Positions 8,007 to 16,730 of a stretch of DNA of 63,271 nucleotides are shown here, in pieces. Under the pieces are notes generated by a model. The model saw nothing but the letters and a program-made list of their open reading frames with translations. It did not search any database and was not told where the DNA came from. The stretch covers positions 1-63,271 of the forward strand of contig NZ_CAXBCK010000019.1 of assembly GCF_963974425.1 (NCBI RefSeq), in the 5' to 3' direction. Every line of letters starts with the position of its first letter. Position 1 is the stretch's first letter. The stretch comes from Marixanthomonas sp963974425. GTDB lineage: Bacteria; Bacteroidota; Bacteroidia; Flavobacteriales; Flavobacteriaceae. Position numbers and translations under genes: made by a program.

Positions 8007-9425
8007 ATGCCAAAATACCCTAACGCGTTACAACATCCTATATTTAAAACTGTATCTAAAGCTGCTAGCAACTTAAAAACAGAAAGCTATGTTATTGGCG
8101 GATTTGTACGCGATTATATTTTAGACCGCGGCGAAGCAAAAGATATAGATATTGTAGCCGTTGGTAGCGGTATTGAATTGGCTAAAGAGGTTTCTAAGTT
8201 GCTTCCCGGAAAACCAAAAGTCTCTGTTTTTAAAACCTATGGTACTGCGATGCTAAAAACCGGTGGAATTGAACTGGAATTTGTTGGCGCTCGTAAAGAA
8301 TCCTATTCTGAAGAAAGCCGCAATCCCGCAGTGGAAGACGGAACATTGCAAGACGATCAAAACCGACGTGATTTTACTATCAACGCTTTGGCTTTAAGTT
8401 TAAATGACAAAAACTTTGGTGAGTTATTAGACCCTTTCAATGGCATAGCAGATCTTGAGAAAAAAATAATCAAAACTCCATTAGAGCCAGACATTACGTA
8501 TAGTGACGATCCATTACGTATGTTACGAGCCATTCGTTTTGCTACGCAACTTGATTTTCTTATTGAAAAAGAATCGTTGCAATCCATTACTAAAAATGCA
8601 AAGCGAATCAAGATTATTTCAAAAGAACGGATTATTGACGAAATAAATAAAATATTGTTGGCCGATAAGCCTTCCAAAGGATTTGCCTTGCTTCATAAAA
8701 CTGGGTTGTTACCATTTATTTTCCCCGAATTAGTCGCCTTAGAAGGAATTGATGAAAAAGAAGGACAACGCCATAAAGACAACTTTTGGCATACACTTGA
8801 AGTGGTCGATAATATTTCAAGAACAACTGACAATCTTTGGTTACGCTGGGCCGCCTTGTTACATGACATTGGTAAAGCTCCCACAAAAAAGTTTGACAAA
8901 AAAGTTGGTTGGACGTTCCATGCACACGAATTTGTAGGCTCCAAAATGGTCTATAAACTTTTTAAACGCATGAAAATGCCACTGAACGATAAGATGAAAT
9001 TTGTTCAGAAAATGGTTTTTATGAGCTCCCGTCCTATCGTTTTGGCGACCGATGTAACCGATAGCGCTGTTAGACGGTTGATATTTGATGCTGGCGATTA
9101 TGTAGAAGATTTAATGACGCTTTGCGAGGCGGACATCACCACTAAAAACCCGAAGAAGTTTAAAAAATACCACAATAATTTTCAAAAGGTTCGTGATAAA
9201 ATTCAAGAGGTAGAAGAACGGGATCACGTTAGAAATTTTCAACCACCCGTATCTGGTGAAGAAATTATGAATACCTTTGGATTAAAGCCTTCTCGAGAAA
9301 TTGGTATTATTAAAGATGCAATAAAAGAAGCTATTTTGGAAGGCGACATACCAAACGAATATGATGCTGCAAAAAAGTTTATGTTGAAAAAAGGCGAAGA
9401 ATTGAAATTAACTCCCGTTAAATAA
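8007..9425 (+). CDS. cca: CCA tRNA nucleotidyltransferase with HD domain
   Basis: The 472-residue protein starts with the class II polymerase-beta-like head: GGFVRDYILD and the DIDIV catalytic aspartates near residues 31-50, then the RRDFTINALAL strand. A C-terminal HD phosphohydrolase domain follows (HTLEVVDNI, LLHDIGKAPTK). This matches CCA-adding enzymes or poly(A) polymerases of Bacteroidota that complete tRNA 3' ends. The TAATG overlap with the next ORF at 9423-9427 indicates translational coupling to heme A synthase. CCA addition is more likely than poly(A) addition but cannot be separated by eye. Confidence 0.9.
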   Translation: MPKYPNALQHPIFKTVSKAASNLKTESYVIGGFVRDYILDRGEAKDIDIVAVGSGIELAKEVSKLLPGKPKVSVFKTYGTAMLKTGGIELEFVGARKESYSEESRNPAVEDGTLQDDQNRRDFTINALALSLNDKNFGELLDPFNGIADLEKKIIKTPLEPDITYSDDPLRMLRAIRFATQLDFLIEKESLQSITKNAKRIKIISKERIIDEINKILLADKPSKGFALLHKTGLLPFIFPELVALEGIDEKEGQRHKDNFWHTLEVVDNISRTTDNLWLRWAALLHDIGKAPTKKFDKKVGWTFHAHEFVGSKMVYKLFKRMKMPLNDKMKFVQKMVFMSSRPIVLATDVTDSAVRRLIFDAGDYVEDLMTLCEADITTKNPKKFKKYHNNFQKVRDKIQEVEERDHVRNFQPPVSGEEIMNTFGLKPSREIGIIKDAIKEAILEGDIPNEYDAAKKFMLKKGEELKLTPVK

Positions 9426-10459
9426 TGTATAGAAAGTGGGTAAAAATAGCACTGATTGCTGTTTATCTAGTAATTATTGCAGGCGCTATGGTGCGGATGA
9501 CAGGCTCGGGAATGGGTTGTCCCGATTGGCCTAAATGCTTTGGATACTACGTCCCTCCTACTGATGTTACAGAACTAGAATGGCAACCACAACGCAGCTT
9601 TAAAAAAGGACAAGTAATTATAAAAGATGAAACGTTACAAGTAGCTGCCAAAGATTTTAAAACAGGCGAAGCTTTTTCAGAAAACAACTGGAATCTCTAT
9701 ACCAAACACGATTACGCTACTTTCAACGTTTGGCACACCTGGATTGAATATGTAAACCGGTTATTTGGTGCGTTATCTGGTATAGCGGTTTTTATTATGG
9801 CTTTGTTTTCATTCAGCCAATGGAAATACAGCAAGCGTATCACCCTCCTTTCTTGGGTAAGTGTCTTACTGCTAGGCTTTCAAGCTTGGTTAGGCGCCAC
9901 TGTGGTTTACTCCGTTCTATCACCAATACGTATTACTATCCATATGGTTATGGCCTTGGTTATTTTGGCCGTTTTACTCTATTTGTTGTACTATTCAAGA
10001 CCTAAATTACGCACATTCTCAATATCAAGAGGATATATAAACTTATTAATATTTGCTCTTATACTCACCATAATACAAGTTGTAACCGGCACACAAGTGC
10101 GTCAATTTGTAGATGAACAAATAGATATAGTAGGATATCAAGCTAAATCGCTTTGGCTCGATAATCCAGATATATATTTTTACATACACCGCTCCTTTTC
10201 TATTTTAATATTCTTGGTCAACCTAGCGTTGTGGTTTTTCAATAAAAAACATAGCTACGGTTTAAGAAAAATAAACATGGTTTTCTTTTTGGTGATCCTA
10301 GAAGCCGCGACAGGCATTGGTATGTATTATTTTGACTTCCCATTCTTATCCCAACCACTCCATTTAGTGATTGCTTCTTTACTTTTTGGATATCAATTCT
10401 ATGTTGTACTACAAGCCTGGAAAAGACATCGACCAGATTTTATTACTAGACAGGTTTAA
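9425..10459 (+). CDS. ctaA: Heme A synthase (COX15/CtaA)
   Basis: The 344-residue, multi-span membrane protein oxidises the C8 methyl of heme O to heme A for aa3-type cytochrome oxidase. Seen are GSGMGCPDWPKCFG near the N-terminus and conserved heme-ligand histidines in WHTWIEYVNRLFG, HMVMALV, IHRSFSI and PLHLVIASLLFG, each beside a hydrophobic helix. The length fits the alphaproteobacterial/eukaryotic-like COX15 type. Its ATG overlaps the stop of cca. No other oxidase assembly gene lies in the window. Confidence 0.92.
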   Translation: MYRKWVKIALIAVYLVIIAGAMVRMTGSGMGCPDWPKCFGYYVPPTDVTELEWQPQRSFKKGQVIIKDETLQVAAKDFKTGEAFSENNWNLYTKHDYATFNVWHTWIEYVNRLFGALSGIAVFIMALFSFSQWKYSKRITLLSWVSVLLLGFQAWLGATVVYSVLSPIRITIHMVMALVILAVLLYLLYYSRPKLRTFSISRGYINLLIFALILTIIQVVTGTQVRQFVDEQIDIVGYQAKSLWLDNPDIYFYIHRSFSILIFLVNLALWFFNKKHSYGLRKINMVFFLVILEAATGIGMYYFDFPFLSQPLHLVIASLLFGYQFYVVLQAWKRHRPDFITRQV

Positions 10460-10523
10460 ATTTTAGGTTAAAAACAACAAAGATTTAACGGGTTTTTCTT
10501 CTTCTGAAAAGTGGAATAGTTCG

Positions 10524-10531
10524 TATCTTTG
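10524..10531 (+). promoter_or_regulatory. TAnnTTTG -7 element (TATCTTTG)
   Basis: A full match to the Bacteroidota -7 consensus lies 19 bases upstream of the ATG at 10551. It separates the pRiA4b ORF-3-like gene from the cca-ctaA unit. No good -33 TTG is visible. Confidence 0.6.
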
Positions 10532-10550
10532 CGCCCTAAAATTTTTAGTT

Positions 10551-11072
10551 ATGGTGTACCGTTTTAGAGTCATTCTTGATACAGATGAAGATGTTTTTAG
10601 AGACATTGAAATTGAAGCTTCAGACAACCTAGAAGACCTTCATAATGTAATCTTGCAATCCTTTGGTTTTGAAGGGCAAGAAATGGCGTCTTTTTATGTA
10701 AGCAATGAGAAATGGGAACAAGGTGAAGAAATCGCTCTGTTCGATATGGATGACAAACCCGGAGCTGTTCGGGTAATGAGTGAAAATAGGCTGGAAGATA
10801 CTGTTTGGAGAGAACAAACTCGATTGCTTTACATATACGACTACCTCAATATGTGGACTTTTATGGTAGAATTGGCAGATATTGTCGAGCCAGAAGATGG
10901 TCAAAGCTATCCAAACTTGATGTACGTGGAAGGCCAAATACCTGCAATAGCTCCCGAACGTGAATTTATTATAGAAGATATTGACGATGCTTTTTCTGAA
11001 GAAGATGAAGACGTAATGGATCTTGATCCAGAAGATTATGATACGCTTGATTTTGACGAAAACTGGAACTAA
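10551..11072 (+). CDS. Plasmid pRiA4b ORF-3-like family protein
   Basis: The 173-residue protein begins MVYRFRVILDTDEDVFRDIEI and continues with LEDLHNVILQSFGFEGQEMASFYV, the core of the pRiA4b ORF-3 domain (PF07929), often mislabelled 'IS1096 passenger TnpR'. The last ~40 residues are extremely acidic (EEDEDVMDLDPEDYDT). No transposase or resolvase catalytic motif is present and nothing around it looks like an IS. Its function is unknown. It has its own -7 element, which suggests independent transcription. Confidence 0.7.
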   Translation: MVYRFRVILDTDEDVFRDIEIEASDNLEDLHNVILQSFGFEGQEMASFYVSNEKWEQGEEIALFDMDDKPGAVRVMSENRLEDTVWREQTRLLYIYDYLNMWTFMVELADIVEPEDGQSYPNLMYVEGQIPAIAPEREFIIEDIDDAFSEEDEDVMDLDPEDYDTLDFDENWN

Positions 11073-11155
11073 TTTAATTCAAATTCTCAGCTTTTTACAG
11101 TAGCTTTAAACGTTTCAATTTTCAGTTAATTTAACCTTTAGATTTTACATTTCAA

Positions 11156-12214
11156 ATGATCAACTTATACGCTGCACATACCGCCTCCCTTTCTATTCAT
11201 AGGGTAGGAAATAAAAGCCGCAATGAAGGTATTTTTCTTTCTTCGGCTCCTTACAAAATGGATGATGAGATTAGACCTTTGTTAAAAGAGTTTTTTCTAA
11301 AACCATTTCGTGATAAAGAAGAGAACTATTTTCAGTTTCGTCATGAAACCGATTTGGAATTTCACGATTTATACAATACTATTTCTGCAATTTTTGATAA
11401 TCCAGAAAGCATTCATGAGCATAGTAAAAAAATAACCAAACATCTTTTTGATCAGTCCATGCACCCGCATATTAAAAATGGTGAAGTGTATGTAGCCTAC
11501 CTTGAAGGTTTGCAGATTGATAATATAAAAGTAGATGGTATCGGTATTTTCAAATCTGAAATTAAGCAAGATTTCCTTCAATTTGCTGAGCAAGGCGACC
11601 AATTGGATGCTATCCTTCAACAAGGGGTCAACTTGAAAAAGCTGGATAAAGGCGCACTCATTTTCAATGTAAAAAAGGAAGAAGGTTACAAAGTGCTTTC
11701 TATTGATAGTAACCGTTATGATGCCCGTTATTGGGTGGAAAGCTTTTTAGGGGTCGAAGCATTTGAAGATGAAAACTTCTTCACCAAAAAGTATTTAAAG
11801 TTCTGTCAAGATTTTGCGAAAGATGTAGTACTTCCGGCGGAAGATAAACAACAAGAAGTTATGTTTATGAACCGTGCGGTAAATCACTTTGCAAAAAACG
11901 ATAATTTTGAAGAAAGTTCTTTTGTTAACGAAGTGATTGACAACCCTGCATTAGTGCCTGAATTTAATCATTACAAAACAGAAAAAGCACCAAAATATAA
12001 AATTGAAGACCTAACTACCTTTCCTATTGCTAATACTGCAGTCAGCGCCGCACGTAAAAAGATTAAAAATGTAATTAATCTAGATACTAACATTCAGATA
12101 AAAATGGATTTTATCAACCCGGACAGTGCAGAACGCTTTGTGGAAAAAGGTTGGGACGAAGAAAAACAGATGTATTATTATTTGGTTTATTTCAACAAAG
12201 AAGAAAAGTCATAA
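11156..12214 (+). CDS. Nucleoid-associated protein (NdpA/YejK family)
   Basis: The 352-residue protein matches the NdpA family (PF04245) over its length: an N-terminal MINLYAAHTASLSIHRVG segment, YVAYLEGLQIDNIKVDGIGIFKS in the middle, RYDARYWVESFLGV, and an FAKDVVLPAEDKQQEVMFMNRA helix. Family members associate with the bacterial nucleoid; their biochemical role is poorly defined. It stands alone and is followed by a strong hairpin terminator. Confidence 0.8.
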   Translation: MINLYAAHTASLSIHRVGNKSRNEGIFLSSAPYKMDDEIRPLLKEFFLKPFRDKEENYFQFRHETDLEFHDLYNTISAIFDNPESIHEHSKKITKHLFDQSMHPHIKNGEVYVAYLEGLQIDNIKVDGIGIFKSEIKQDFLQFAEQGDQLDAILQQGVNLKKLDKGALIFNVKKEEGYKVLSIDSNRYDARYWVESFLGVEAFEDENFFTKKYLKFCQDFAKDVVLPAEDKQQEVMFMNRAVNHFAKNDNFEESSFVNEVIDNPALVPEFNHYKTEKAPKYKIEDLTTFPIANTAVSAARKKIKNVINLDTNIQIKMDFINPDSAERFVEKGWDEEKQMYYYLVYFNKEEKS

Positions 12215-12238
12215 AAACCGCTGTGTTGCAACAAATAC

Positions 12239-12276
12239 AAAGCAGTATTCATTTTCGAATGCTGCTTTTCTTTTTT
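12239..12276 (+). terminator. Rho-independent terminator after the NdpA-family gene
   Basis: Arms of about 12 bases (AAAGCAGTATTC and GAATGCTGCTTT, one G-T pair) enclose a short ATTTTC loop and are followed by a T-rich tail. This is 24 bases after the stop codon. Confidence 0.75.
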
Positions 12277-12339
12277 CTAATTGTAACAAATCTTCAGTAC
12301 ATTCGTCGTATAGATAGCTAACCCAAAAAACACAATTCT

Positions 12340-13239
12340 TTGGAACCCATACTTACTATTGATAATCTCACCAAAAAATTTGGTCCCATCACCGCCGTAA
12401 AAAACCTTTCTTTTACCATTGAAAAAGGAAATGTATACGGAATTTTAGGACCAAATGGCAGCGGAAAATCTACCACTTTAGGCATTGTCCTGAATGTTGT
12501 TAATAAAACTAACGGTAGTTACCATTGGTTTGATGGCATAGATTCTACTCACAACGCGTTAAAAAAAGTAGGCGCTATTATCGAGCACCCCAACTTTTAC
12601 CCGTATATGACCGCGGCACAAAACTTAGCTTTAGTTTGTAAAATTAAAGACGTTTCTACTTCAAAAATTGAAGAAAAACTAGAGGTTGTAGGATTACTTG
12701 ATAGAAAAGACAGCAAATTTAGAACGTTTTCATTAGGAATGAAACAACGTTTAGCTATTGCCTCAGCACTATTAAATGATCCTGAAATATTAATATTAGA
12801 TGAACCCACAAACGGCTTGGACCCACAAGGAATTCATCAAATACGGGAAATTATTAAAAAAATTGCTTCGGAAGGAACAACGATTCTTTTGGCTTCTCAC
12901 CTACTAGATGAAGTTGAAAAAGTATGTTCACATGTTGTAATTCTTCGGAAAGGAGAAAGTTTGTACACGGGTACTGTTGATGAAATGAACGCCAGTCACG
13001 GCTTTTTTATTCTTCAAGCAGGCGATATGACTGTTTTGGAAAATGAGTTGAAAAATCACGCTGGTTTCGGAAAAATAAAAAAAGAAGGCGACACACTTGT
13101 TGCCTATTTAGAACAACCGATGGATGCCTCCACATTGAACAAGGATCTTCAGCAAAAAGGAATCATTCTATCGCACTTAGTAAAACGAAAAGAAAGCCTA
13201 GAAGAGCAGTTTCTTGAATTGACTAAAAACCTAAACTAA
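12340..13239 (+). CDS. ABC transporter ATP-binding protein, TTG start
   Basis: The 299-residue ATPase carries Walker A GPNGSGKS near residue 38, signature FSLGMKQRL, Walker B ILILDEPTNGLD and the LASH switch histidine, in the order typical of ABC-2 export ATPases of the BcrA/CcmA type. A ~70-residue C-terminal extension follows. The start is TTG (residues EPILTIDNLTKKFG follow); no in-frame ATG exists upstream. It pairs with the permease gene 9 bases downstream. The substrate is unknown. Confidence 0.88.
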   Translation: MEPILTIDNLTKKFGPITAVKNLSFTIEKGNVYGILGPNGSGKSTTLGIVLNVVNKTNGSYHWFDGIDSTHNALKKVGAIIEHPNFYPYMTAAQNLALVCKIKDVSTSKIEEKLEVVGLLDRKDSKFRTFSLGMKQRLAIASALLNDPEILILDEPTNGLDPQGIHQIREIIKKIASEGTTILLASHLLDEVEKVCSHVVILRKGESLYTGTVDEMNASHGFFILQAGDMTVLENELKNHAGFGKIKKEGDTLVAYLEQPMDASTLNKDLQQKGIILSHLVKRKESLEEQFLELTKNLN

Positions 13240-13248
13240 CCAACCGAC

Positions 13249-14085
13249 ATGGTACGACTTCTCAATATAGAACTTCAAAAATTAAGATATAACCGCTCCG
13301 CAAAGGTAATTTCGATCATTTATTTCGTATTAATTACGTTTATAGCATTAATCGCTTCGATAGAATTTAGCTTAGGAAGTGTAAATTTTAGAGTGGCAGA
13401 TCAAGGGATTTTTAACTTTCCGTTTATTTGGCATTTCAATACCTATATCGCTGCAATTCTTAAAATATTCTTGGCAATCGTCATCGTTTCCATGATGAGC
13501 AATGAATATAGTTACCGGACATTAAAACAAAACTTGATTGACGGTTTAAGTAAAAAAGAATTTGTTCTTTCAAAATTTATAACAGTAATCGGTTTTGCGC
13601 TGATTTCTACACTATTTGTCTTTATCGTTTCGCTGATTTTAGGACTTAGTTTTTCAGATTATACTGAAATGGGCATCATTTTTAGCGATATGGAATATTT
13701 ACTTGCCTATTTCATCAAATTAATCGGTTTTTTTGCCTTTTGTATGTTCTTAGGGATATTAGTAAAACGCTCCGCTTTTGCCATCGGCTTTTTAGTGGTT
13801 TGGTGGATTATTGAAAGTATTGCGTACGGACTTTTAAAATGGCAATTTTTTAAGGGAACCAACATCGCCGAAAACATTTCACAGTTTTTCCCTTTGGAAG
13901 CGATGAGTAATTTAATTAAGGAACCTATGACGCGTTTGGGAGCCGTACAATCTGCCGCCACTCAATTAGGAGAGAACTTTACTAAAAACTATGATGTCAC
14001 CTTTTTAAACGTTGCCATCGTATTAGTTTGGACATTCCTTTTTGTGTATTGGAGTTATGCTTTGTTAAAAAAACGTGATTTATAA
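13249..14085 (+). CDS. ABC-2 type transporter permease
   Basis: The 278-residue protein has six predicted membrane segments, the first at about residues 20-40 (IISIIYFVLITFIALIA). The MMSNEYSYRTLKQNLIDGLSK cytoplasmic segment after the second is characteristic of ABC-2 permeases coupled to BcrA-like ATPases. It follows its ATPase by 9 bases and forms a two-gene exporter. Related pairs export peptides, lipids or antibiotics, or act in gliding; nothing here fixes the substrate. Confidence 0.85.
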   Translation: MVRLLNIELQKLRYNRSAKVISIIYFVLITFIALIASIEFSLGSVNFRVADQGIFNFPFIWHFNTYIAAILKIFLAIVIVSMMSNEYSYRTLKQNLIDGLSKKEFVLSKFITVIGFALISTLFVFIVSLILGLSFSDYTEMGIIFSDMEYLLAYFIKLIGFFAFCMFLGILVKRSAFAIGFLVVWWIIESIAYGLLKWQFFKGTNIAENISQFFPLEAMSNLIKEPMTRLGAVQSAATQLGENFTKNYDVTFLNVAIVLVWTFLFVYWSYALLKKRDL

Positions 14086-14166
14086 TTTTTCTGAAATATA
14101 GTTTCGATAACTAAAATACTTTCAGCCGTTCACAGTTCTTTCACAAGTTACTACTTACATTTTCGT

Positions 14167-14174
14167 TATTTTTG
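14167..14174 (+). promoter_or_regulatory. TAnnTTTG -7 element before uvrB
   Basis: TATTTTTG, a full match to the Bacteroidota -7 consensus, lies 21 bases upstream of the uvrB ATG. Confidence 0.55.
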
Positions 14175-14195
14175 TAGCGCATTGAAAAAGAACCT

Positions 14196-16196
14196 ATGAA
14201 GTTTAAAGTAGTATCAGATTTTACGCCTACTGGTGACCAACCGGAAGCGATAAAATCATTGGTGAACGGCCTCAATTCCGAAGAAAGATATCAAACCCTC
14301 CTCGGTGTTACAGGGAGTGGAAAAACCTTTACCGTAGCCAACGTTGTTGAAGAAGTACAGAAACCAACCTTGGTATTAGCACACAACAAAACGCTAGCAG
14401 CACAATTGTATGCTGAGTTTAAAAACTTCTTTCCAAATAATGCAGTAGAATATTTTGTCTCCTATTACGATTACTACCAACCAGAAGCATTTATACCCAG
14501 CAGCGGAACGTATATTGAAAAAGATCTTTCCATCAATGAAGAAATAGAAAAACTTCGGTTAAGCACAACCTCTTCCCTATTGTCGGGACGGCGAGACGTG
14601 ATTGTAGTTGCTTCAGTTTCATGCTTGTATGGTATTGGTAACCCTGTTGAATTTCAGAAAAACGTAATCAGTTTACAGCAAGGTCAGACCCTTTCGCGTA
14701 CTAAACTACTACATAGTTTGGTACAAAGTTTATACGCACGTACCGAAGCAGAGTTTCATAACGGAAATTTCAGAATAAAAGGAGATACCGTAGATGTGTA
14801 TCCGGGTTATGCTGATGATGCTTTTCGAATTCATTTTTTTGGAGATGAAATTGAAGAAATTGAAGCTTTTGATCCGAAAACGAATGAAGTAATTGAGAAA
14901 TACGAACGCTTGAACATCTATCCTGCTAATATGTTTGTTACTTCGCCAGATGTATTACAAGGAGCTATTCGTGAAATTCAAGATGATCTGGTAAAACAGA
15001 TTGATTATTTTAAAGAAATAGGAAAACACTTAGAAGCCAAACGCTTAGAAGAACGAACCAATTTTGATTTGGAAATGATTCGCGAATTAGGCTATTGTAG
15101 CGGTATTGAAAACTATTCTCGCTATTTAGATAGACGCTTACCAGGAACGAGACCGTTCTGCTTATTAGATTATTTTCCAGATGATTACTTAATGATTGTA
15201 GATGAAAGTCACGTTTCTATACCACAGGTTGGAGCGATGTATGGTGGTGACCGCAGTCGAAAAGAGAATTTGGTTGAATATGGTTTCCGCTTACCGGCCG
15301 CTATGGACAACCGTCCTTTAAAAGCTGAAGAGTTTGAAGCGTTACAAAACCAAGTGATATACGTAAGTGCAACACCAGCCGATTATGAATTGGAAAAAAC
15401 CGATGGAGTTTATGTTGAGCAAGTTATTAGACCCACCGGATTGTTGGATCCGCCTATTGAAGTGCGCCCAAGTTTAAATCAAATTGATGATTTACTGGAA
15501 GAGATGCAACTTCGCATTGAAAAAGATGAACGGGTACTGGTCACCACACTTACCAAAAGAATGGCCGAAGAGTTAACAAAATATCTAACACGTGTTCAAA
15601 TACGGTGTCGCTATATTCATAGTGATGTAGATACATTAGAACGTGTAGAGATTATGCAAGATTTACGTTTAGGATTATTTGATGTCTTAGTAGGTGTCAA
15701 TTTATTACGGGAAGGGCTGGATTTACCAGAGGTATCTTTAGTAGCAATTTTGGATGCTGACAAAGAAGGTTTTTTACGTAGCAAACGTTCACTTACCCAA
15801 ACGGTAGGTCGTGCAGCAAGACACATAAACGGAAAAGCTATTCTGTATGCTGATAAAATAACCAAAAGTATGCAAGGTACTATTGATGAAACCGAATATC
15901 GTCGTGAAAAACAAATAGCATATAACAAAGAACATAACATTACTCCAACGGCAATTAAAAAGTCTTTTGAAAACACTTTGGCAAAATCAAAACAAGAAGC
16001 TTACACTTTTGAAACAGCCGACACCTTAGCTGCCGCAGAACCGGAAGATGCTTATCTAACTAAATCACAGATTGAAAAGAAAATCCGTGACACTAGAAAA
16101 GCAATGGAGAAATCTGCAAAAGAGTTAGATTTTATGATGGCTGCCAAGTTGAGAGATAAGATTAAGGTGCTGCAAAAATCCTTAGAAGAAGTTTAG
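14196..16196 (+). CDS. uvrB: Excinuclease ABC subunit B
   Basis: The 666-residue UvrB is the damage-verification helicase-like subunit of nucleotide excision repair, acting with UvrA and UvrC. Motifs in order: Walker A GVTGSGKT near residue 38, the beta-hairpin region (YYDYYQPEAFIP), DESH Walker B, the VGVNLLREGLDLPEV and QTVGRAARH helicase motifs, and a C-terminal UVR domain that binds UvrC (IEKKIRDTRKAMEKSAKELDFMMAA). The length is normal. Its TAG stop overlaps the first base of a degenerate repeat that leads into the GIY-YIG element. Confidence 0.97.
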   Translation: MKFKVVSDFTPTGDQPEAIKSLVNGLNSEERYQTLLGVTGSGKTFTVANVVEEVQKPTLVLAHNKTLAAQLYAEFKNFFPNNAVEYFVSYYDYYQPEAFIPSSGTYIEKDLSINEEIEKLRLSTTSSLLSGRRDVIVVASVSCLYGIGNPVEFQKNVISLQQGQTLSRTKLLHSLVQSLYARTEAEFHNGNFRIKGDTVDVYPGYADDAFRIHFFGDEIEEIEAFDPKTNEVIEKYERLNIYPANMFVTSPDVLQGAIREIQDDLVKQIDYFKEIGKHLEAKRLEERTNFDLEMIRELGYCSGIENYSRYLDRRLPGTRPFCLLDYFPDDYLMIVDESHVSIPQVGAMYGGDRSRKENLVEYGFRLPAAMDNRPLKAEEFEALQNQVIYVSATPADYELEKTDGVYVEQVIRPTGLLDPPIEVRPSLNQIDDLLEEMQLRIEKDERVLVTTLTKRMAEELTKYLTRVQIRCRYIHSDVDTLERVEIMQDLRLGLFDVLVGVNLLREGLDLPEVSLVAILDADKEGFLRSKRSLTQTVGRAARHINGKAILYADKITKSMQGTIDETEYRREKQIAYNKEHNITPTAIKKSFENTLAKSKQEAYTFETADTLAAAEPEDAYLTKSQIEKKIRDTRKAMEKSAKELDFMMAAKLRDKIKVLQKSLEEV

Positions 16197-16234
16197 TCAT
16201 TCCGAAGAAGGAACGACGAGGAATCGCATCTGAG
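16196..16234 (+). repeat. Degenerate interspersed repeat, copy L1 (plus orientation)
   Basis: This stretch begins GTCATTCCGAAGAAGGAAC and ends CGCATCTGAG. Read against R2 below in reverse complement, it shares the pattern GTCATTYCGA...GRAATCRCATC. It starts on the last base of the uvrB stop codon. It looks like one arm of an imperfect inverted repeat around the GIY-YIG ORF. Confidence 0.55.
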
Positions 16235-16288
16235 TAGACAGAATAGGTTCAATAAAAAAGTAGAATCTATAAAGCAATTCCTGACAAA

Positions 16289-16320
16289 GTGGGTGTGGTT
16301 TCTCCTTATAGACAAAGTGA
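16289..16320 (-). repeat. Degenerate interspersed repeat, copy R1 (minus orientation)
   Basis: On the minus strand it reads TCACTTTGTCTATAAGGAGA followed by AACCACACCC, a diverged relative of L1 and R2 facing L1. With L1 it could form a long imperfect hairpin just before the GIY-YIG ORF. Confidence 0.4.
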
Positions 16321-16342
16321 TTGAAAATCGTTATATTTAAGA

Positions 16343-16642
16343 GTGCTATTCAATCATTTTGTATATATAGTAACCAACATTTACAGGACAACACTTTACA
16401 TTGGTGTAACTAATAATATTCAGCGAAGGATCTCCCAATATTATTTTGACAGTCAAAACGGCGGGAAGTCGTTTGCAGAAAAATACAACTGCTACTATCT
16501 AGTGTATTATGAAGGTTTTGAATCCTCAAGAGATGCAATCGCAAGAGAAAAAGAACTGAAAAAATGGCGACGAGAGAAGAAAAACAAATTGATTAAAGGT
16601 TTTAATCCTAAATGGGAAAGTCTAAACAATCAAGTGATATGA
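16343..16642 (+). CDS. Small GIY-YIG nuclease family protein
   Basis: The 99-residue protein is a single GIY-YIG domain: VYIVTN and LYIGVTNNIQRR supply the two tyrosine/glycine strands and the catalytic arginine, and AIAREKELKKWRREKKNKLI holds the glutamate helix. Single-domain forms (UPF0213/YhbQ-like) are common and often multicopy in Bacteroidota. The only start is GTG at 16343; an in-frame stop lies 7 codons before it, so it cannot be longer. It lies between oppositely facing degenerate repeats, which suggests a small mobile or repeat-associated unit. Confidence 0.8.
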   Translation: MLFNHFVYIVTNIYRTTLYIGVTNNIQRRISQYYFDSQNGGKSFAEKYNCYYLVYYEGFESSRDAIAREKELKKWRREKKNKLIKGFNPKWESLNNQVI

Positions 16643-16676
16643 CAATCTCTAAAAGAATAAAAATGAAAATTAAAAC

Positions 16677-16716
16677 CCGGCAAGCAGGATGTGATTTCTC
16701 CTATCGTCGAAATGAC
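16677..16716 (-). repeat. Degenerate interspersed repeat, copy R2 (minus orientation)
   Basis: On the minus strand it reads GTCATTTCGACGATAGGAGA then AATCACATCCTGC, matching L1 in register with substitutions. It closes the GIY-YIG unit on the right and ends 14 bases before the ATG of the next gene. Confidence 0.55.
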
Positions 16717-16730
16717 TTACAACATAGTTT

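Noticed and set aside
10551..11072. The pRiA4b ORF-3-like gene as evidence of an IS1096-type transposon.
   Set aside because: There is no transposase or resolvase motif and no terminal repeats. The database-style name reflects family history, not a mobile element here.
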